A stretch of 64,000 nt of DNA from positions 368,994 to 432,993 of the forward strand of contig NZ_SJSM01000001.1 of assembly GCF_004331685.1 (NCBI RefSeq), read 5' to 3'. Position numbers and translations under genes: made by a program. The stretch's first letter is position 1, and every line of letters starts with the position of its first letter. This document shows, piece by piece, positions 44,084 to 53,236 of this stretch. The DNA is from Pedobacter hiemivivus. Lineage in GTDB: Bacteria > Bacteroidota > Bacteroidia > Sphingobacteriales > Sphingobacteriaceae. The notes below the pieces were generated by a model. It did not search any database. It was not told the DNA's origin and was given only the letters and a program-made list of their open reading frames with translations.

Positions 44084-45688
44084 TTACTTAATTGAATCTC
44101 CCGAAATAACCCTTACTCCTTCTGTAACTTCCCTCGCAGTTAAAACAGGAGTTTTAGCATGACTAAAGTTATTATTTCCTAGCGTTATATTTTTACTTTT
44201 TTCTCCAATAATTTTTAAATAGATTTCCGTGCCTGCAACCGGGAAAGAATTGTAAATAAATGCGTCTGTTACGTTTTTAAGGTCTATTACTGCTGAATTT
44301 TTATGAGGCGAATAACTCTTCAACCCATTAACAGTCAACATATTTACATTCTCAACTTTCACTGAAGGGCCTATTTCTGTATTCACCTGCACATTATGAA
44401 ATTCTATTCTGCTGGAATTATGGATATCAAATCCCGTTTTAGCATCCATATTAATGTCGTTAAAACTGATATTCTCAATAGGCATTTCTTCTAATCCATT
44501 CAAATAAGCAGCCTGATTAACCTGGCCCGTTATGTTACTAAAATGGATGTTCCTAAACCTTGGTGTACGCTCAGAAACAGGTTCAACTATTGATTTAGCA
44601 TACTGAAGATCAAGCACAATAGCTTGTTGACCTATATTTTTCATGATAATGTTATCCACCCTGATTTCTTCAACTACGCCACCCCTACCGCGAGCGGATT
44701 TGATCCGGATTCCACGGTCCGTGCCATCAAATACACAATTAGAAATGGTGATTTTTCGCACATCGCCAGACATTTCGCTACCAATAACCACTCCGCCATG
44801 ACCAGATAACATGGTGCAATTGGTAATGGTATAATTCTCTGCCGGGGCAGCCATTTTTCTACCCGGTGCATCTTTACCCGATTTAATGGTAATACAGTCA
44901 TCACCAACACTAATATGGCAATCAGAAATGTGTACGTTCTTACAAGACTCCGGATTAATGCCATCCGTATTTGGAGCAAAAGAACCAGGGTTATTAATCG
45001 TTACGGCATGAACAGTTACATTTTCACAAAACTCAGGATTAACAGTCCAGAAAGGAGAATTACGGATGGTAATGCCTTCTATCAATACATTTTTACAATA
45101 CATCGTTTGAATGAATGGTGGACGCAAAAAACCACGTTTCATCTGCTTAGGCTCATCAGGCATTAAAATATCCTTATTGAGCGTATCAAACTGGTGTTGC
45201 CATTTAGATCGTGGTTGGCCTTCTTTATAACCTTCTACAAAATCCCACCATTTTTTACCATGTCCATCTATAATACCGCGCCCCTTAATCGCGATATTGT
45301 CTGCTTCATAAGCATAAAATAAAGGGGAAAAACTAGTTACATCAACTCCTTCATACCTGCTCTTTACCATAGGCAGGTAATCATCAAAATTATCACTAAA
45401 ATGAAGTTCTGCTCCAGCATCAATAAAAATGGTAATGTTACTTTTCAGATGTATTGCCCCAGTTAAATACTTTCCGGCAGGAAAATAAACAGTACCCCCA
45501 CCAGCTTTTGAAGCTGCATCAATGGCCTTTTTAATCGCTATTGTAGCCAGCTTACTACTATCGTTCTTTGCACCATATTTCAATACATTGTAATAAGATT
45601 GCGCATTGACATTTAATACCATTGCAAAACAGCATACCATAAAAACGACAACTATTCTGACGATAGGATACGGGCTATAAAACTTCAT
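44084..45688 (-). CDS. GH28 polygalacturonase-type enzyme
   Basis: A 534-residue secreted beta-helix hydrolase; signal ends NVNAQ (residue 30). All GH28 signatures are present: APNTDGINPES with Asp242, VGDDCITIKSGKD with Asp263-Asp264, GHGG with His297, and GIRIKSARGRGG with Arg328 and Lys330. These residues hydrolyse alpha-1,4-galacturonosyl bonds with inversion. GGGTVYFPAGKYLTGAIHLK near 63-82 is the usual first coil. Bacterial enzymes of this length are often exo-acting or accept decorated chains (rhamnogalacturonan or xylogalacturonan). It lies third in the operon starting at 49999. Confidence 0.93.
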   Translation of the reverse strand: MKFYSPYPIVRIVVVFMVCCFAMVLNVNAQSYYNVLKYGAKNDSSKLATIAIKKAIDAASKAGGGTVYFPAGKYLTGAIHLKSNITIFIDAGAELHFSDNFDDYLPMVKSRYEGVDVTSFSPLFYAYEADNIAIKGRGIIDGHGKKWWDFVEGYKEGQPRSKWQHQFDTLNKDILMPDEPKQMKRGFLRPPFIQTMYCKNVLIEGITIRNSPFWTVNPEFCENVTVHAVTINNPGSFAPNTDGINPESCKNVHISDCHISVGDDCITIKSGKDAPGRKMAAPAENYTITNCTMLSGHGGVVIGSEMSGDVRKITISNCVFDGTDRGIRIKSARGRGGVVEEIRVDNIIMKNIGQQAIVLDLQYAKSIVEPVSERTPRFRNIHFSNITGQVNQAAYLNGLEEMPIENISFNDINMDAKTGFDIHNSSRIEFHNVQVNTEIGPSVKVENVNMLTVNGLKSYSPHKNSAVIDLKNVTDAFIYNSFPVAGTEIYLKIIGEKSKNITLGNNNFSHAKTPVLTAREVTEGVRVISGDSIK

Positions 45689-45698
45689 TTCGGCTATA

Positions 45699-47252
45699 TT
45701 AATTTTTATTTATTTGAATTACTGCTGGCTTTAAGTTCGCGGCACGATAAATTTCTTTGCCATCTGCATAGATGTACAATCCCTTTCCCTTTTTATATTT
45801 CTTACCGGTTTTATCCCAAACCACCTTAAGCGTTTTTCCGTGGTAAGAAATGTTGTCCAATGAAAACCAGTCCCATTGTCCTTCAGGAATAAGCGGATAA
45901 AAACCGACAGCATGGTCAGCCCTTGGTTTAATCCCGATTAGGTCATTGATCACCAAATCGCAAAAGGTAGAGTGGTTATAAAAACTACTTCTTGGATTAT
46001 CTCCTTTCAACCATTCCCCATTCTTTTCATCCTGATACTCTCCCAAATAAGGCTTACCATTCTTTTGATGAGATTTCGCGTATTTGTGCAGTTCATCATA
46101 AAAGACTTTTGATGTCATTTTACCGTGATGCTTATAATTGGTTAGCAAATTTGCTAAGCCCTTTAAGGTTTGAGAGCTGGCAAAAGGCCATAAAGCACCA
46201 TCCCACTCACAACTATGTCCAGAACCCCTGGTTCTAAATGTCGGCTCCCTTCTTTCGGCAGTCGTTAAGCCCCATGGCGCATTAAATCCTGCGGTATCCA
46301 ATATTTGATCCCAGGCCTTGGCATAAACGGCTTGATCTGCTGGCAGGTCAAAATCCCATGGTACAAAGCCGATGGCTTCACGAGCGCGAGCATACTGCCC
46401 ATCAGGGTGTTTAGTTTTAAAGAAGCTATCTTTGCTATCCCAAAGGCTATCCTGCACCAACTTTTTAAGTTGTGCAGCTTTGCCATTATATTTCTGCACC
46501 AATGCTTTATCACCGGTTAGATCAGCTATACTGGCCAGCGCTTTAGCATTTCCGTACATATAGCTGCTGATGGTTGGTCGTCTGTTTTGATCTTTCCTCG
46601 ATCCACTAACAGACTCTTCCATACCATCTTTTACATCAAATTGCCAGAACAAACCACTTTTTAGCTGTCTTTCCTTCTCCCATTTGGCATAATCGGCATC
46701 TAGTGCTGGCAAAATCCGCTTTAAATGAGCTAGATCGGGTGTTACCAGATAATTCTGGTAAACCGCATCGTCCAACCAACTGCTAAACTGGTGGAAACGT
46801 TGCTTAGTCTGACCAACATCAGCATGATATAGCCAGAAATCAATGTACTCCTTCAAGTAATCGGTATTTTTAAGCCAACGGCCTTCGTAGATATGATGTC
46901 CCAACGCACAGCTGATGGAATTGTATTTACCGGCATGTTTAACCGGTTCTATGAACTCTGTGAAAATAAAGCCCTCAGGTGTCTTTACAAGGTGCTTACG
47001 GAAAGACCACCAGCGGTAATAATAGTTTTGCTCCAACACCTCATCCGGACAATCCAACAAAGGCACATTTTGCACCAACCAATCAAATGCTTGTGCATTA
47101 GGCACAAAGTTCTTTACCGCCTCCGTATCAATGGAGTTAAAGTAAGTCACGTATTTTTTAAGCTTTGCCTGTCCCACTTGCGACTGTGCAAAGACTCCTG
47201 TTCCTCCTAACAAAAACAAGGCAATAGCTATCAATTTCTTTCTATTCATCAT
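45699..47252 (-). CDS. MGH1-type (alpha/alpha)6-barrel glycosidase
   Basis: A 517-residue secreted protein; signal ends VFAQ (residue 23). The sequence has the repeating helices of an (alpha/alpha)6 toroid and the blocks of the MGH1-like/GH63-related group: NYYYRWWSFRKH (about 76-87), HQFSSWLDDAVYQNY, KDGMEESVSGSRKDQNRRPT, and GSGHSCEWDGALWPFASS. Acidic residues in the last three blocks are candidates for catalysis. Known relatives cleave alpha-linked glucose or mannose units, but family members in pectin loci are not well defined. Its start overlaps the stop of the preceding gene by one base (TAATG), so the two are probably translated together. Confidence 0.72.
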   Translation of the reverse strand: MMNRKKLIAIALFLLGGTGVFAQSQVGQAKLKKYVTYFNSIDTEAVKNFVPNAQAFDWLVQNVPLLDCPDEVLEQNYYYRWWSFRKHLVKTPEGFIFTEFIEPVKHAGKYNSISCALGHHIYEGRWLKNTDYLKEYIDFWLYHADVGQTKQRFHQFSSWLDDAVYQNYLVTPDLAHLKRILPALDADYAKWEKERQLKSGLFWQFDVKDGMEESVSGSRKDQNRRPTISSYMYGNAKALASIADLTGDKALVQKYNGKAAQLKKLVQDSLWDSKDSFFKTKHPDGQYARAREAIGFVPWDFDLPADQAVYAKAWDQILDTAGFNAPWGLTTAERREPTFRTRGSGHSCEWDGALWPFASSQTLKGLANLLTNYKHHGKMTSKVFYDELHKYAKSHQKNGKPYLGEYQDEKNGEWLKGDNPRSSFYNHSTFCDLVINDLIGIKPRADHAVGFYPLIPEGQWDWFSLDNISYHGKTLKVVWDKTGKKYKKGKGLYIYADGKEIYRAANLKPAVIQINKN

Positions 47253-49999
47253 TATTCAAATAACCAGTCAATATCTTTACCCTTACCATCCAATCCTGCG
47301 TTATAAATGCGCATTTCCTGATTCTCATTAATAAAACCAAGAACCATACAAGCACCCTTTCCTAAAGTTAAGGTATTTGTTCCTGGCTCAAACGAATAAG
47401 CATGTACATTAATTGGGGGATACCCATCTAAAACCAAGGCATTAGAGATCTTGATCTCGGATTGTCCGTAATTATTTGCACTTGCATCAGTTTCCAGTTC
47501 AGGCGCAGCGAGGTAACCAGGGCCTTTTTTATTGAAGAAACCTATCAATACTTTTACAGGTACAGTATTGCTAAACTTGAGTGTAGTACCCGATTTTATT
47601 TGTTGCGCTTTATTCAACTTCAAGCCTTTAAGCCCTACCAATTGCTCCGTAATGTCTTTTATCTTCGCTACCGAATCAGTAAATACCAGCGCATCTTTAC
47701 TAATTACATAGCTTTCGTTGCCTGACAATAGTTTAACGGAAGCATTTTTAAATGGCATTAACACGTTTGCTTTTCCTGAACCAGCTGATTTCAAAGAGTC
47801 AATGCTCCTTTTGAAGTGGTTCAACTCTTTGGTAAACACGGGTAGCATTTCTTTCCAGTGAATAAACGTTTTATCCACCCCACGCATCGGTATTTTACGC
47901 TGTTTGGTCTGCATACTGTTTGCATACAGGTAATCATTCTGAGTCAATTTAACCAGGTCAGCATAATGAGCCACACTCTTCTCCAAAAATGGTAAGGCCT
48001 TCTCTAAATCCGCTACATCATTAGAATATTTAAAGCGCAAAACCCATAGTGCAGATTTCACTTTTTCAGCATAAAAATTCGCCATTGCATCGTAGCAGTG
48101 CATATCGTTTCTAAGCCTTCTAAACTCAGCTGTATCTTTAGTAACTGTCGACGAAGCTTTGTTGATCGCCACCAATGCTTTCTTACCATGTTCGATCACC
48201 TCTTTGGCCACTTGAACTGGTGTTTCACCAATATGTCCCTGTTTTTTCCATTCCTTCTCTGCATACTCAATGATCATTTCACCTTCCGGAGCTTCAGATT
48301 CGTACATTAAGGTAAATAAGCCATAACGGTAAGGGTTAATCAGCTGCGTCATCAGCATCCCTAATGTTAAAGTCTGCCTGTTTCCATCAGTAATCCCGTA
48401 ACGACGCAAAAGCTTAGGAGAGATTTCTCCCGATTCTTCATAAGCATCCAGAATTGCTTTCCCAGCATTAAGATCAGTACCGTACTTATTGGCTAATTCC
48501 TGTCCCCAGTAATTAATTTCTTCATTTCTATCCCTGGTAGAGTTCCATGCATACCTGCCCCATTCTTTATACCAAATCCAATCCCGATCAACCTGCAACT
48601 GCCTTTCGGTAATCTTATCGGCCGTATAAGGCCAATCCCAATACCCAGACTGAGGATAAAGGTGCAAGCCTCTGGCGCCATATATTTTGTTCATGGCCTG
48701 CACAGATTTCTGGATAAAATCAGCAGATCCATAGCGAAAAGGTTCCAGATTGGCCAGAATATGTACATTGGCGATATGAACGGTACCAATTGCACTCAAC
48801 TTTCTGTGCAATTCTGCCCAGCTTCCTCTTGGGGTATAAGTTGTTAAAGCTTCACCGTTAAACTTATTTTCGGTATACAGGTTTTTATAGAGCGGTAAGG
48901 ATGCTGCCATCACACTTGGCGCATCGGTATCATGGGCTCTCAATACAATTGGTGGTTCATTTTTAATACCTGCAGCTTTTAATCCATCTTTTACACCAGG
49001 AATAATGGTCTTAGTAAACCAATCGATATCATCTTGTCCCACTCCTTCCATAGCCTCACCGAGAGCAACCAACAAACCTACATTAGGATACTTTTCTACA
49101 AATGCCGCAATAGACTTTCTGGTGTAATCGGCTATCAAAGGAATAATTGGCCGATTTCTATCCTGAGTTTTTAAGTGATGTTTTTCTGCAAAAGGTTTTG
49201 GAATAAGAATATTATAAAACATCTGAATGATCCAAATACCACGTTTATCAGCTTCCTGAGCTAAGAACTTAAACATCTCTTCGTTCTTTTTAAAGGTTGC
49301 ATCGTCTACCTCTACTGCATAAGGATAATCTTTAAGTCGCACTAACGAGGAGAAAGGGTGCCCATTCCAGAGATACAATGAATTGTAACGGTTCTCTACC
49401 ATCATATCTAAATATTGTAACCATAGTGCTTTATCATAAAACCAAGGGAACGTTTCTGGTGTATAAGGATATTCATACACATCTCTACCAGGCAGGTAAT
49501 CGGGCTTCTGTAAACCAATGCAAGTGCCCCGCAACACCATCTCCGGCTGATCAGTGAGCGCTATATTATCTGGGAGTTTACCTTTGGTTTTTATCTCATC
49601 TGCCAATTCCATGCAACCGTACAAGGCGCCAGAAGGATCTGTACCTTCGATAACGAGGTTCTTGTTTTTAGTATAATTGATGCTAAAGCCTTCTTTTCCG
49701 GGCGTTTTACCTGAATTGTTTATTAGTGTTGATAAACCCGTTAATAGTTGGTCTCCTTTTACGCCGATTAAAATCAGCTCAGTGCCATTTGGGGCTTTAT
49801 CGTTCTGTACAATCTTAACATCATAACCAATTAATGATAAAGATTTTGCTAATTTATCGGCTCCAAACTTGACCCTCGGATTACTTTGAGCAGGGATAAC
49901 GATGGTACGTTTATTTTTTTTATAAGCTACTGTTGCACCGGATTCGATAGTGCTAAAAAGCAAAAAGCATAAACAAATAAAAATGGGGAAATTTCTCAT
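47252..49999 (-). CDS. Large GH67/GH20-like secreted glycosidase of unknown specificity
   Basis: A 915-residue secreted protein with signal to about residue 22. Residues about 30-150 look like the alpha/beta N-terminal domain found before the barrel in GH67, GH84 and GH20 enzymes (KFGADKLAKSLSLIGYDV and LVIEGTDPSGALYGCMELAD). Residues about 155-480 form a TIM barrel with LRGTCIGLQKPDYLPG, YNSLYLWNGHPFSSL and VALGEAMEGVGQDDIDWF; the acids in the last block are candidate catalytic residues. A helical region (about 490-720) and a beta-sandwich close the protein. It could be an alpha-uronidase or similar enzyme, but I cannot name the family. It opens a five-gene operon with operator C about 95 bases upstream. 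Confidence 0.65.
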   Translation of the reverse strand: MRNFPIFICLCFLLFSTIESGATVAYKKNKRTIVIPAQSNPRVKFGADKLAKSLSLIGYDVKIVQNDKAPNGTELILIGVKGDQLLTGLSTLINNSGKTPGKEGFSINYTKNKNLVIEGTDPSGALYGCMELADEIKTKGKLPDNIALTDQPEMVLRGTCIGLQKPDYLPGRDVYEYPYTPETFPWFYDKALWLQYLDMMVENRYNSLYLWNGHPFSSLVRLKDYPYAVEVDDATFKKNEEMFKFLAQEADKRGIWIIQMFYNILIPKPFAEKHHLKTQDRNRPIIPLIADYTRKSIAAFVEKYPNVGLLVALGEAMEGVGQDDIDWFTKTIIPGVKDGLKAAGIKNEPPIVLRAHDTDAPSVMAASLPLYKNLYTENKFNGEALTTYTPRGSWAELHRKLSAIGTVHIANVHILANLEPFRYGSADFIQKSVQAMNKIYGARGLHLYPQSGYWDWPYTADKITERQLQVDRDWIWYKEWGRYAWNSTRDRNEEINYWGQELANKYGTDLNAGKAILDAYEESGEISPKLLRRYGITDGNRQTLTLGMLMTQLINPYRYGLFTLMYESEAPEGEMIIEYAEKEWKKQGHIGETPVQVAKEVIEHGKKALVAINKASSTVTKDTAEFRRLRNDMHCYDAMANFYAEKVKSALWVLRFKYSNDVADLEKALPFLEKSVAHYADLVKLTQNDYLYANSMQTKQRKIPMRGVDKTFIHWKEMLPVFTKELNHFKRSIDSLKSAGSGKANVLMPFKNASVKLLSGNESYVISKDALVFTDSVAKIKDITEQLVGLKGLKLNKAQQIKSGTTLKFSNTVPVKVLIGFFNKKGPGYLAAPELETDASANNYGQSEIKISNALVLDGYPPINVHAYSFEPGTNTLTLGKGACMVLGFINENQEMRIYNAGLDGKGKDIDWLFE

Positions 50000-50044
50000 T
50001 CAATACAGATTTCAGCAAATCTGAAGCTTAAAACAGATTCAGAA

Positions 50045-50131
50045 ATATTTGGTTAAATATGCAAATATCAAATATAGTAACTGACCTACAGGCTTTACTG
50101 TAGTATTTCCCCAAAATCCTGTACGATGTTG
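50045..50131 (-). promoter_or_regulatory. Candidate operator C upstream of the GH67-like operon
   Basis: Plus-strand 50094-50131 begins TTTACTGTAGTATTTCCCC and contains TGTAG (50099) and TGTAC (50120) at the same 21-base spacing as sites A and B; 26 of 38 bases match site B. The second element ATATTTGGTTA (50045-50055) lies 39 bases nearer the gene. It sits in the gap shared with the plus-strand lipoprotein gene, whose start is 142 bases away on the other side. Confidence 0.55.
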
Positions 50132-50272
50132 CCATTGGGTATTTTAAGCAGTAAAAAAGCGGTTATACTCAGGATAGCACTTGCCTATAAATACCCATTT
50201 CTAGGTATTGTAAGCCATTTTATGAATTTGTTTTTTTACACAAAATTTAAAACCTATTTAAACAGAATGATT

Positions 50273-50686
50273 ATGAAAAATTTTACTTTACTATTATTAC
50301 TTATTGCAACTGTAACCATCACGGGATGTAAAAAAGACAAAGATGAAGATGCCGGCGGTATTGTAGGCAAATGGTACCTACATTCTTATATTAACATCGT
50401 ATATACAAACGGAAAAGTTACAGATCAAAATAGCCAGACTGCTTCCGATCGTTCGAATTACATCGAGTTTAAGAGCAATGGAACTGCAGCCGATAACGAA
50501 GGTGATCAATTCAGTTACAAAATAAACGGTACACAATTAATCCTCAAAGATCTTGAAGATGGCGAAGATGAATTGTACGAAATCAGAAAGATCAACAACA
50601 GTGAGCTGGTTATATTTAACGAGCTGGTTCAGCAAGCTGGATCAGATCAAATCAAGTATACAACTGAAACTACGTTTAAAAAGTAG
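50273..50686 (+). CDS. Small lipocalin-like lipoprotein
   Basis: The start at ATG 50273 gives 137 residues beginning MKNFTLLLLLIATVTI with lipobox TITGC (Cys19). The frame is open back to 50126 but the extension would bury the signal. The mature part has GGIVGKWYLHSY and FKSNGTAADNEGDQFSYKING, the pattern of lipocalin-like lipoproteins of Bacteroidota. The function of these is unknown. It is a lone plus-strand gene with its own terminator, facing away from the GH67-like operon. A link to glycan use is not evident. Confidence 0.75.
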   Translation: MKNFTLLLLLIATVTITGCKKDKDEDAGGIVGKWYLHSYINIVYTNGKVTDQNSQTASDRSNYIEFKSNGTAADNEGDQFSYKINGTQLILKDLEDGEDELYEIRKINNSELVIFNELVQQAGSDQIKYTTETTFKK

Positions 50687-50703
50687 TTAACAGTACCATC
50701 TGT

Positions 50704-50738
50704 AAAAGGCAGTATCATGAATTGATACTGCCTTTTTT
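50704..50738 (+). terminator. Terminator after the lipocalin-like lipoprotein gene
   Basis: AAAAGGCAGTATCA and TGATACTGCCTTTTTT pair over about 14 bases around a short loop, with the T run on the plus strand. The stop codon is 17 bases before it. The A run on the other side could also let it work for the opposite strand. Confidence 0.88.
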
Positions 50739-50784
50739 ATATTTAAGGAGGAAAAATCTGAGAGTTTGATCAACTTTTGGAGAT

Positions 50785-50937
50785 CCTTCGGGAAGCCTTG
50801 CTCAGGGTTAGGATCGGATAAGGAGTACCATAGGAATATCGTAGGCACCTCGTAGGACTAATAGTCCTATGAAAGCCCTTTGACAACCCTTAAAGGCTCC
50901 TTTAAAGGTAAACGCGTGTCCGAAGCCTTACCGAAGG
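50785..50937. repeat. Palindrome-rich noncoding element with inverted ends
   Basis: About 150 bases between the lipoprotein terminator and the permease stop contain several nested symmetries. CCTTCGGGAAG (50785-50795) and CTTACCGAAGG (50927-50937) are inverted with one mismatch. TAGGACTA and TAGTCCTA (50853-50869) are perfect arms around one base. CCTTAAAGG and CCTTTAAAGG variants occur near 50888-50908. No open frame of note lies here. It resembles a mobile MITE/REP-like unit or a structured 3' region of the permease transcript. Confidence 0.5.
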
Positions 50938-50950
50938 CCTATGCAAGCCT

Positions 50951-52201
50951 TTAATTAAACAATTCTTTCAAACTTACGGTCTTGTTGTTAATCATCGGCT
51001 TAGCATAATAAGCTAGAAACAGGATATAAGCCAATGTGATGTAAACGAACATCAGCGCATAACGCAAGCCTATTGCATCGCCCAACGAACCAATAATTAA
51101 CGGTACCAACGCCCCGCCAAAAATACCTGAACACAGAATCCCTGAAAAAGAACCATGATGTTGCGCTACCGAGTTTAAAGCTAATGAGAAAATAATAGAG
51201 AACATGACAGAGATAAAGAATCCTGCTGTCGGAAAAGCATATAATGCCATATCCTTATCCCCAAATAAAGCCACAGAAACTGTAACCATCGAAATCAGTG
51301 TAGCTATTTTAAGAATTAATTTAGAATCCCATAATTTTAATAAAGCCAAACCAAGCAAACAACCTAGCGACATTAAGCCCCAGAACCAAGCCACCGCCTG
51401 TGCTCCTTCTTGATTAGGATCTACACCATGGTAAGCTCTTAAGAACTCAGACATCCAATTAGCCAATGCCTGCTCTGTTCCCACATAAGCGACTATCCCA
51501 ACAAAAAACAACAGCACTTCTTTGTTTTTAAGCAAGCCCAGATAAACACCTTTAGCTCCTGATTTCTCATCATCCTTTAATTCTACCACAGGCATTTTGA
51601 TAAAGGAAAGTAACAATAGAATCAATAAAAAGATAAAGCTAAACAGCCAATACAATGCAGTCCATGATAAATTGTCTTTTACCAAACCTGCTAGCCTAGC
51701 TATTAACGGATTTTCAATCGGACTGGTAGATAGTGCGGCTAAAAGATAAGAGAATACAAAGGGGCTGATAAAGGAAGCCAATCCGAATACCAATTGTCCC
51801 ATCACCGAAAAGAAAGCAAAGTTCTCTTCGCCACCTGCCGTACGCATTAGCGGGTTAATAATCACTTGTAACATCGCCATTCCTATCCCAATGATAAATA
51901 GCGAGCCTAGTGCAATGCCATATTGCGGATATAAGCCGAAAGCTAAAGCACCAATAAAATTCAAGCTAAAAGCGATCAACATCGATTTCTTCTCCCCAAT
52001 CCGCTCAATCATCATCCCCGATGGAATAGACATAATCCCATAAGCCAAAAAGAACGAAAAAGGCAAAAAAGCCGCCATCGTAAGGCTTAATTTATAAGTC
52101 TGAATAATGATGGGCATTAATGGCCCAAGAATGTTAGTCACAAATGAGATGACGAACCAGATCAATAGGATCACGCCAACCAAAAAATTATTACGCTGCA
52201 T
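50951..52201 (-). CDS. MFS sugar permease, FucP/glucose-galactose type
   Basis: A 416-residue inner-membrane transporter with about twelve hydrophobic segments and no signal peptide. SIPSGMMIERIGEKKSMLIAF holds the MFS loop 2-3 motif (here G-ERIGEKK), and GIGMAMLQVIINPLMRTAGG after TM4 is typical of the FHS family (fucose permease, GluP). It would import a released monosaccharide by proton or sodium symport. It follows a ROK kinase gene after 18 bases, the common pairing for uptake and phosphorylation of a hexose such as galactose or glucose. The sugar is not certain. Confidence 0.88.
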   Translation of the reverse strand: MQRNNFLVGVILLIWFVISFVTNILGPLMPIIIQTYKLSLTMAAFLPFSFFLAYGIMSIPSGMMIERIGEKKSMLIAFSLNFIGALAFGLYPQYGIALGSLFIIGIGMAMLQVIINPLMRTAGGEENFAFFSVMGQLVFGLASFISPFVFSYLLAALSTSPIENPLIARLAGLVKDNLSWTALYWLFSFIFLLILLLLSFIKMPVVELKDDEKSGAKGVYLGLLKNKEVLLFFVGIVAYVGTEQALANWMSEFLRAYHGVDPNQEGAQAVAWFWGLMSLGCLLGLALLKLWDSKLILKIATLISMVTVSVALFGDKDMALYAFPTAGFFISVMFSIIFSLALNSVAQHHGSFSGILCSGIFGGALVPLIIGSLGDAIGLRYALMFVYITLAYILFLAYYAKPMINNKTVSLKELFN

Positions 52202-52219
52202 ACAAATTCTTATAAATGG

Positions 52220-53137
52220 TTAAAATTTTGAAAATACTCTTGCTGCGCAACCCAGCAATCCCGCCTGATTACCTAATTTCGCAGCCACAATATGGGTATA
52301 CTGTGAGGTTCCGGGCATCACCCTTTCCATCACTCTTGATTTGATTTCTTCGATGTAGAATTTACCAGATTCAGTGATACCACCGCCCAGCACTACTTTT
52401 TGTGGACTAAATACATTTATATAACTAGCAATACCTGTAGCCATGTAGTCGAAATGTTTTTGCATGGCCGAGATGGCTTTCTGCTCTTTGGCCAGATAAT
52501 TCTCTACAATCATTTTTCCGGTGATGCCTTCCGTACCTGTACCATGCAGCAAGGCATAATCATTAATCAAGGCAGTTACGGAAGCGTAGGCTTCGAAACA
52601 ACCTGATGATCCACAAGAACACGCTATTCCAGCATGCTGGATGGTGATGTGTCCCAATTCCGTACCCCTATTTTTATAACCACCATACAACTTACCGTCG
52701 ATGATCAACCCGCCTCCGATTCCAGTGCCAATAGTCAGAAAAACCACATCAGTACAATCACCGGCAGCACCATAAACAAGTTCACCCCAGCCCATCATGT
52801 TGGCATCGTTATCAATCACCACATTTAAGCTGGTAGAAGCGGCAATGATTTTACCTAGATCCAGGTTTTCAAATCCGGGAAGGTTATCCGCGCCACCAAT
52901 CACTATATTCTGGTCTACAATGCCAGGGAAACCGATACCTACTCCAATTACTTTTTCAGGAGCATGCTCCACACACTTACGAATAGCTGCATTAAGTAAT
53001 GCAATGACTTCGCCCTCTGTTACAATATTATTTAGCGGAAATAAAAAGGAATAGATCACTTCTCCCGTGTTGCTTACCAGTCCACATTTTAATGATGAAC
53101 CACCCACGTCAATTCCTATAGCGTACGATTTTGTCAA
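52220..53137 (-). CDS. ROK family sugar kinase
   Basis: A 305-residue cytoplasmic kinase. ATP-binding motif AIGIDVGGSSLKCG at 6-19, IGVGIGFPGIVD near 65-76, catalytic region NDANMMGWGELVYGA near 115-130, and TIGTGIGGGLIIDG near 138-151. The ROK zinc site reads CSCGSSGCFEAYAS near 175-188. It phosphorylates glucose or a related hexose. The start is a TTG at 53137; an in-frame stop lies three codons upstream and no ATG precedes the ATP motif, so TTG appears obligatory. The gene is separated from the sensor gene upstream by 99 bases that may hold a promoter, and is cotranscribed with the permease. Confidence 0.92.
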   Translation of the reverse strand: MTKSYAIGIDVGGSSLKCGLVSNTGEVIYSFLFPLNNIVTEGEVIALLNAAIRKCVEHAPEKVIGVGIGFPGIVDQNIVIGGADNLPGFENLDLGKIIAASTSLNVVIDNDANMMGWGELVYGAAGDCTDVVFLTIGTGIGGGLIIDGKLYGGYKNRGTELGHITIQHAGIACSCGSSGCFEAYASVTALINDYALLHGTGTEGITGKMIVENYLAKEQKAISAMQKHFDYMATGIASYINVFSPQKVVLGGGITESGKFYIEEIKSRVMERVMPGTSQYTHIVAAKLGNQAGLLGCAARVFSKF

Positions 53138-53236
53138 TTTTTCTCAGGTTTCAATTACAAAATCGAAATTAGTTGTAAAACCGCCGAGAAGATTTCAATA
53201 TTGTCTTAAATGATTTAGATTTTGTGCTAAAAAAGC

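Noticed and set aside
50126..50272. N-terminal extension of the plus-strand lipoprotein
   Set aside because: It would place 49 residues before a perfect lipoprotein signal and overlap the region of operator C.
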